Positions 6,476 to 7,530 of a stretch of 7,530 nt of DNA are shown here, in pieces. Position 1 is the first letter of the stretch; every line of letters begins with the position of its first letter. The position numbers were made by a program, and so were the translations under genes. The stretch spans positions 9,853-17,382 of the forward strand of contig JAGRLQ010000211.1 in assembly GCA_020441735.1 (NCBI GenBank), written 5' to 3'. Under the pieces are notes generated by a model. That model made no database searches, was not told the DNA's origin, and worked only from the letters and a program-made list of their open reading frames with translations. Origin of the DNA: Nitratireductor sp. (GTDB lineage Bacteria > Pseudomonadota > Alphaproteobacteria > Rhizobiales > Rhizobiaceae).

Positions 6476-7285
6476 ATGCTGCTGAAAATCCGCCACGAGA
6501 CGAAATACCTGCATGCGGCGCCCGTGTCTTACGGGCTGATGGAATTGCGCATGCAACCGCGCGAACATGCCATCCAGAAGGTCATGGACTGGAATATCAC
6601 CCTGGAAGGGGCTGAAGAACAGTTGCGGTTTACAGACCAGCATCGCAACGAGGTCATTCTGGCGGCCTATCAGGGCCAGCCGCACGAGATTACCATCGCC
6701 TGTGAAGGCACGGTGGAAATACGCGATACGGCGGGTGTACTGGGCGAGCATGGAGGCTATGCACCACTCTGGTACTACAAGCGCCAGACGGGGCTGACAC
6801 GGCCGGGCAGCGGGGGCAGGGCGCTGCTGCGCGAGGCCGGAACGGATCACGAAAACGATGTGGCGCAGATGCATGCTCTGTCGGCACTGATCGTTGACGC
6901 TGTGGGCTACGAAACCGGAGCCACGAACTCGGAAACCACCGCCGAGGAGGCGCTGGAACTCGGCAAGGGGGTCTGTCAGGACCATTCGCACATTCTGATC
7001 GGCCTTGCCCGCCAGCTCGGGTTTCCCGCCCGTTACGTTTCCGGCTATCTGATGATGAACGACCGGGTGGATCAGGAGGCGGGGCATGCCTGGGCGGAGA
7101 TTCATTTCGACGGTCTCGGCTGGGTGGGATTTGATGTTTCAAACCGGATTTCGCCCGATAGCCGCTATGTGCGGGTGGCTGTCGGCCTCGATTACCGCCA
7201 GGCGGCGCCGGTCACCGGTCTGCATCACGGCAACAGCGATACGAGCAGCGACAAGGTGCTTGTGAACATCCAGGTCCAGCAGTAA
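6476..7285 (+). CDS. Transglutaminase-like cysteine peptidase (COG1305 type)
   Basis: This is a 269-residue protein with an N-terminal beta region (about 1-85, the bacterial transglutaminase-like N-terminal domain, opening LKIRHETKYLHAAPVSYG) followed by a papain-fold transglutaminase core. The triad is visible: Cys 167 in GKGVCQDHSHI, His 204 in EAGHAWAEIH and Asp 220 in GWVGFDVSN. The usual FDPTN is FDVSN here, which is common in this subfamily. No signal peptide is seen, so it should act in the cytoplasm with its neighbours, most likely cleaving or transferring an amide or peptide bond. The start at 6476 is chosen because it opens directly with the conserved N-terminal strand and lies 4 bases after the alpha-E stop. 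An in-frame ATG at 6392 would overlap the alpha-E gene by 80 bases with unrelated sequence. Its Shine-Dalgarno is weak, so translation is probably coupled. Confidence 0.94.
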   Translation: MLLKIRHETKYLHAAPVSYGLMELRMQPREHAIQKVMDWNITLEGAEEQLRFTDQHRNEVILAAYQGQPHEITIACEGTVEIRDTAGVLGEHGGYAPLWYYKRQTGLTRPGSGGRALLREAGTDHENDVAQMHALSALIVDAVGYETGATNSETTAEEALELGKGVCQDHSHILIGLARQLGFPARYVSGYLMMNDRVDQEAGHAWAEIHFDGLGWVGFDVSNRISPDSRYVRVAVGLDYRQAAPVTGLHHGNSDTSSDKVLVNIQVQQ

Positions 7286-7287
7286 AT

Positions 7288-7304
7288 TCCCGCATCCGGC
7301 GGGA
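7288..7304 (+). other. Small hairpin between the transglutaminase and Anbu genes
   Basis: TCCCGC (7288-7293) and GCGGGA (7299-7304) form a perfect 6-bp stem with the 5-base loop ATCCG, starting 3 bases after the transglutaminase stop. It is followed by TTCTCCTGC rather than a T run, so it is at most a weak terminator. It could instead be an RNA-processing or message-stabilising element that sets the level of Anbu relative to the upstream genes. Confidence 0.4.
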
Positions 7305-7337
7305 TTCTCCTGCAAGCATTCGATTCGGACATCATTC

Positions 7338-7530
7338 ATGACTTATTGCGTTGGACTGCAGCTCGACAAAGGCATTGTCTTCATGTCGGACACGCGCACC
7401 AATGCGGGAGTCGATAATGTCTCCGTGTTCAAGAAGATGTTTACCTGGGAAGTTCCCGGCGAGCGGCTGATCACGCTGATGACGGCAGGCAATCTGGCGA
7501 CCACCCAATCGGTGGTCAGCCTGCTGGACG
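7338..7530 (+). CDS. Anbu, proteasome-like peptidase (COG3484), 3'-truncated by the window edge
   Basis: Only the first 64 codons are present, against about 240-250 in the family. The translation opens MTYCVGLQLDKGIVFMSDTR and continues TNAGVDNVSVFKKM. After removal of Met this exposes Thr 1, with Asp 17 and Lys 32 at the spacing of the N-terminal nucleophile proteasome beta-subunit site (Thr1, Asp17, Lys32/33). The SDTRTNAG stretch is the Anbu counterpart of the HslV and beta-subunit loop. There is no propeptide, as is usual for Anbu. Family members self-assemble into open, lock-washer-like rings, and no general protease activity has been firmly shown. The ATG at 7338 is fixed by the need for Thr in position 2, though only a weak GGAC lies upstream. 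It lies 52 bases after the transglutaminase gene and completes the known four-gene set. Confidence 0.92.
   Translation, partial: MTYCVGLQLDKGIVFMSDTRTNAGVDNVSVFKKMFTWEVPGERLITLMTAGNLATTQSVVSLLD

Overview
The window is a compact, G+C-rich stretch of bacterial chromosome in which every gene I can support lies on the + strand. Codon use, short intergenic gaps and gene content (class II DAHP synthase, a GFA-family protein, a PAP2-murI pair, and the ATP-grasp / alpha-E / transglutaminase / Anbu set) suggest an alphaproteobacterium, most likely of the Hyphomicrobiales (Rhizobiales). That placement is by general resemblance, not by a search. There are no tRNA or rRNA genes, insertion sequences, CRISPR arrays or other signs of recent transfer.

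Layout. Positions 1-1116 hold the 3' three quarters of a class II DAHP synthase gene (shikimate pathway entry), closed by a clear intrinsic terminator at 1150-1172. Next come a small zinc-binding GFA-family protein (1235-1621) and a secreted DUF7282-type protein (1718-2149). The latter is preceded by a possible EcfG-type stress promoter and followed by a strong intrinsic terminator (2172-2201). A membrane PAP2 phosphatase (2323-3225) and glutamate racemase murI (3231-4025) then form a tight two-gene envelope unit.

From 4090 to the right edge lies the most notable part: a circularly permuted ATP-grasp protein (4090-5517), an alpha-E protein (5530-6471), a transglutaminase-like cysteine peptidase (6476-7285), and the start of the proteasome-like peptidase Anbu (7338 to beyond 7530). 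The spacings are 12, 4 and 52 bases. Comparative genomics has linked these four families before and predicted a peptide-bond-forming and peptide-cleaving system, but its substrate and product are, to my knowledge, still unknown. The likely logic is that the ATP-grasp enzyme forms an amide or peptide bond with the alpha-E protein as partner, while the transglutaminase-like protein and Anbu cleave or process the product.

The cluster architecture is therefore known while its chemistry is not. The details specific to this window are the promoter-proximal palindromes, the lack of a clear terminator between murI and the cluster, the near-overlap of the alpha-E and transglutaminase genes, and a small hairpin just before Anbu.
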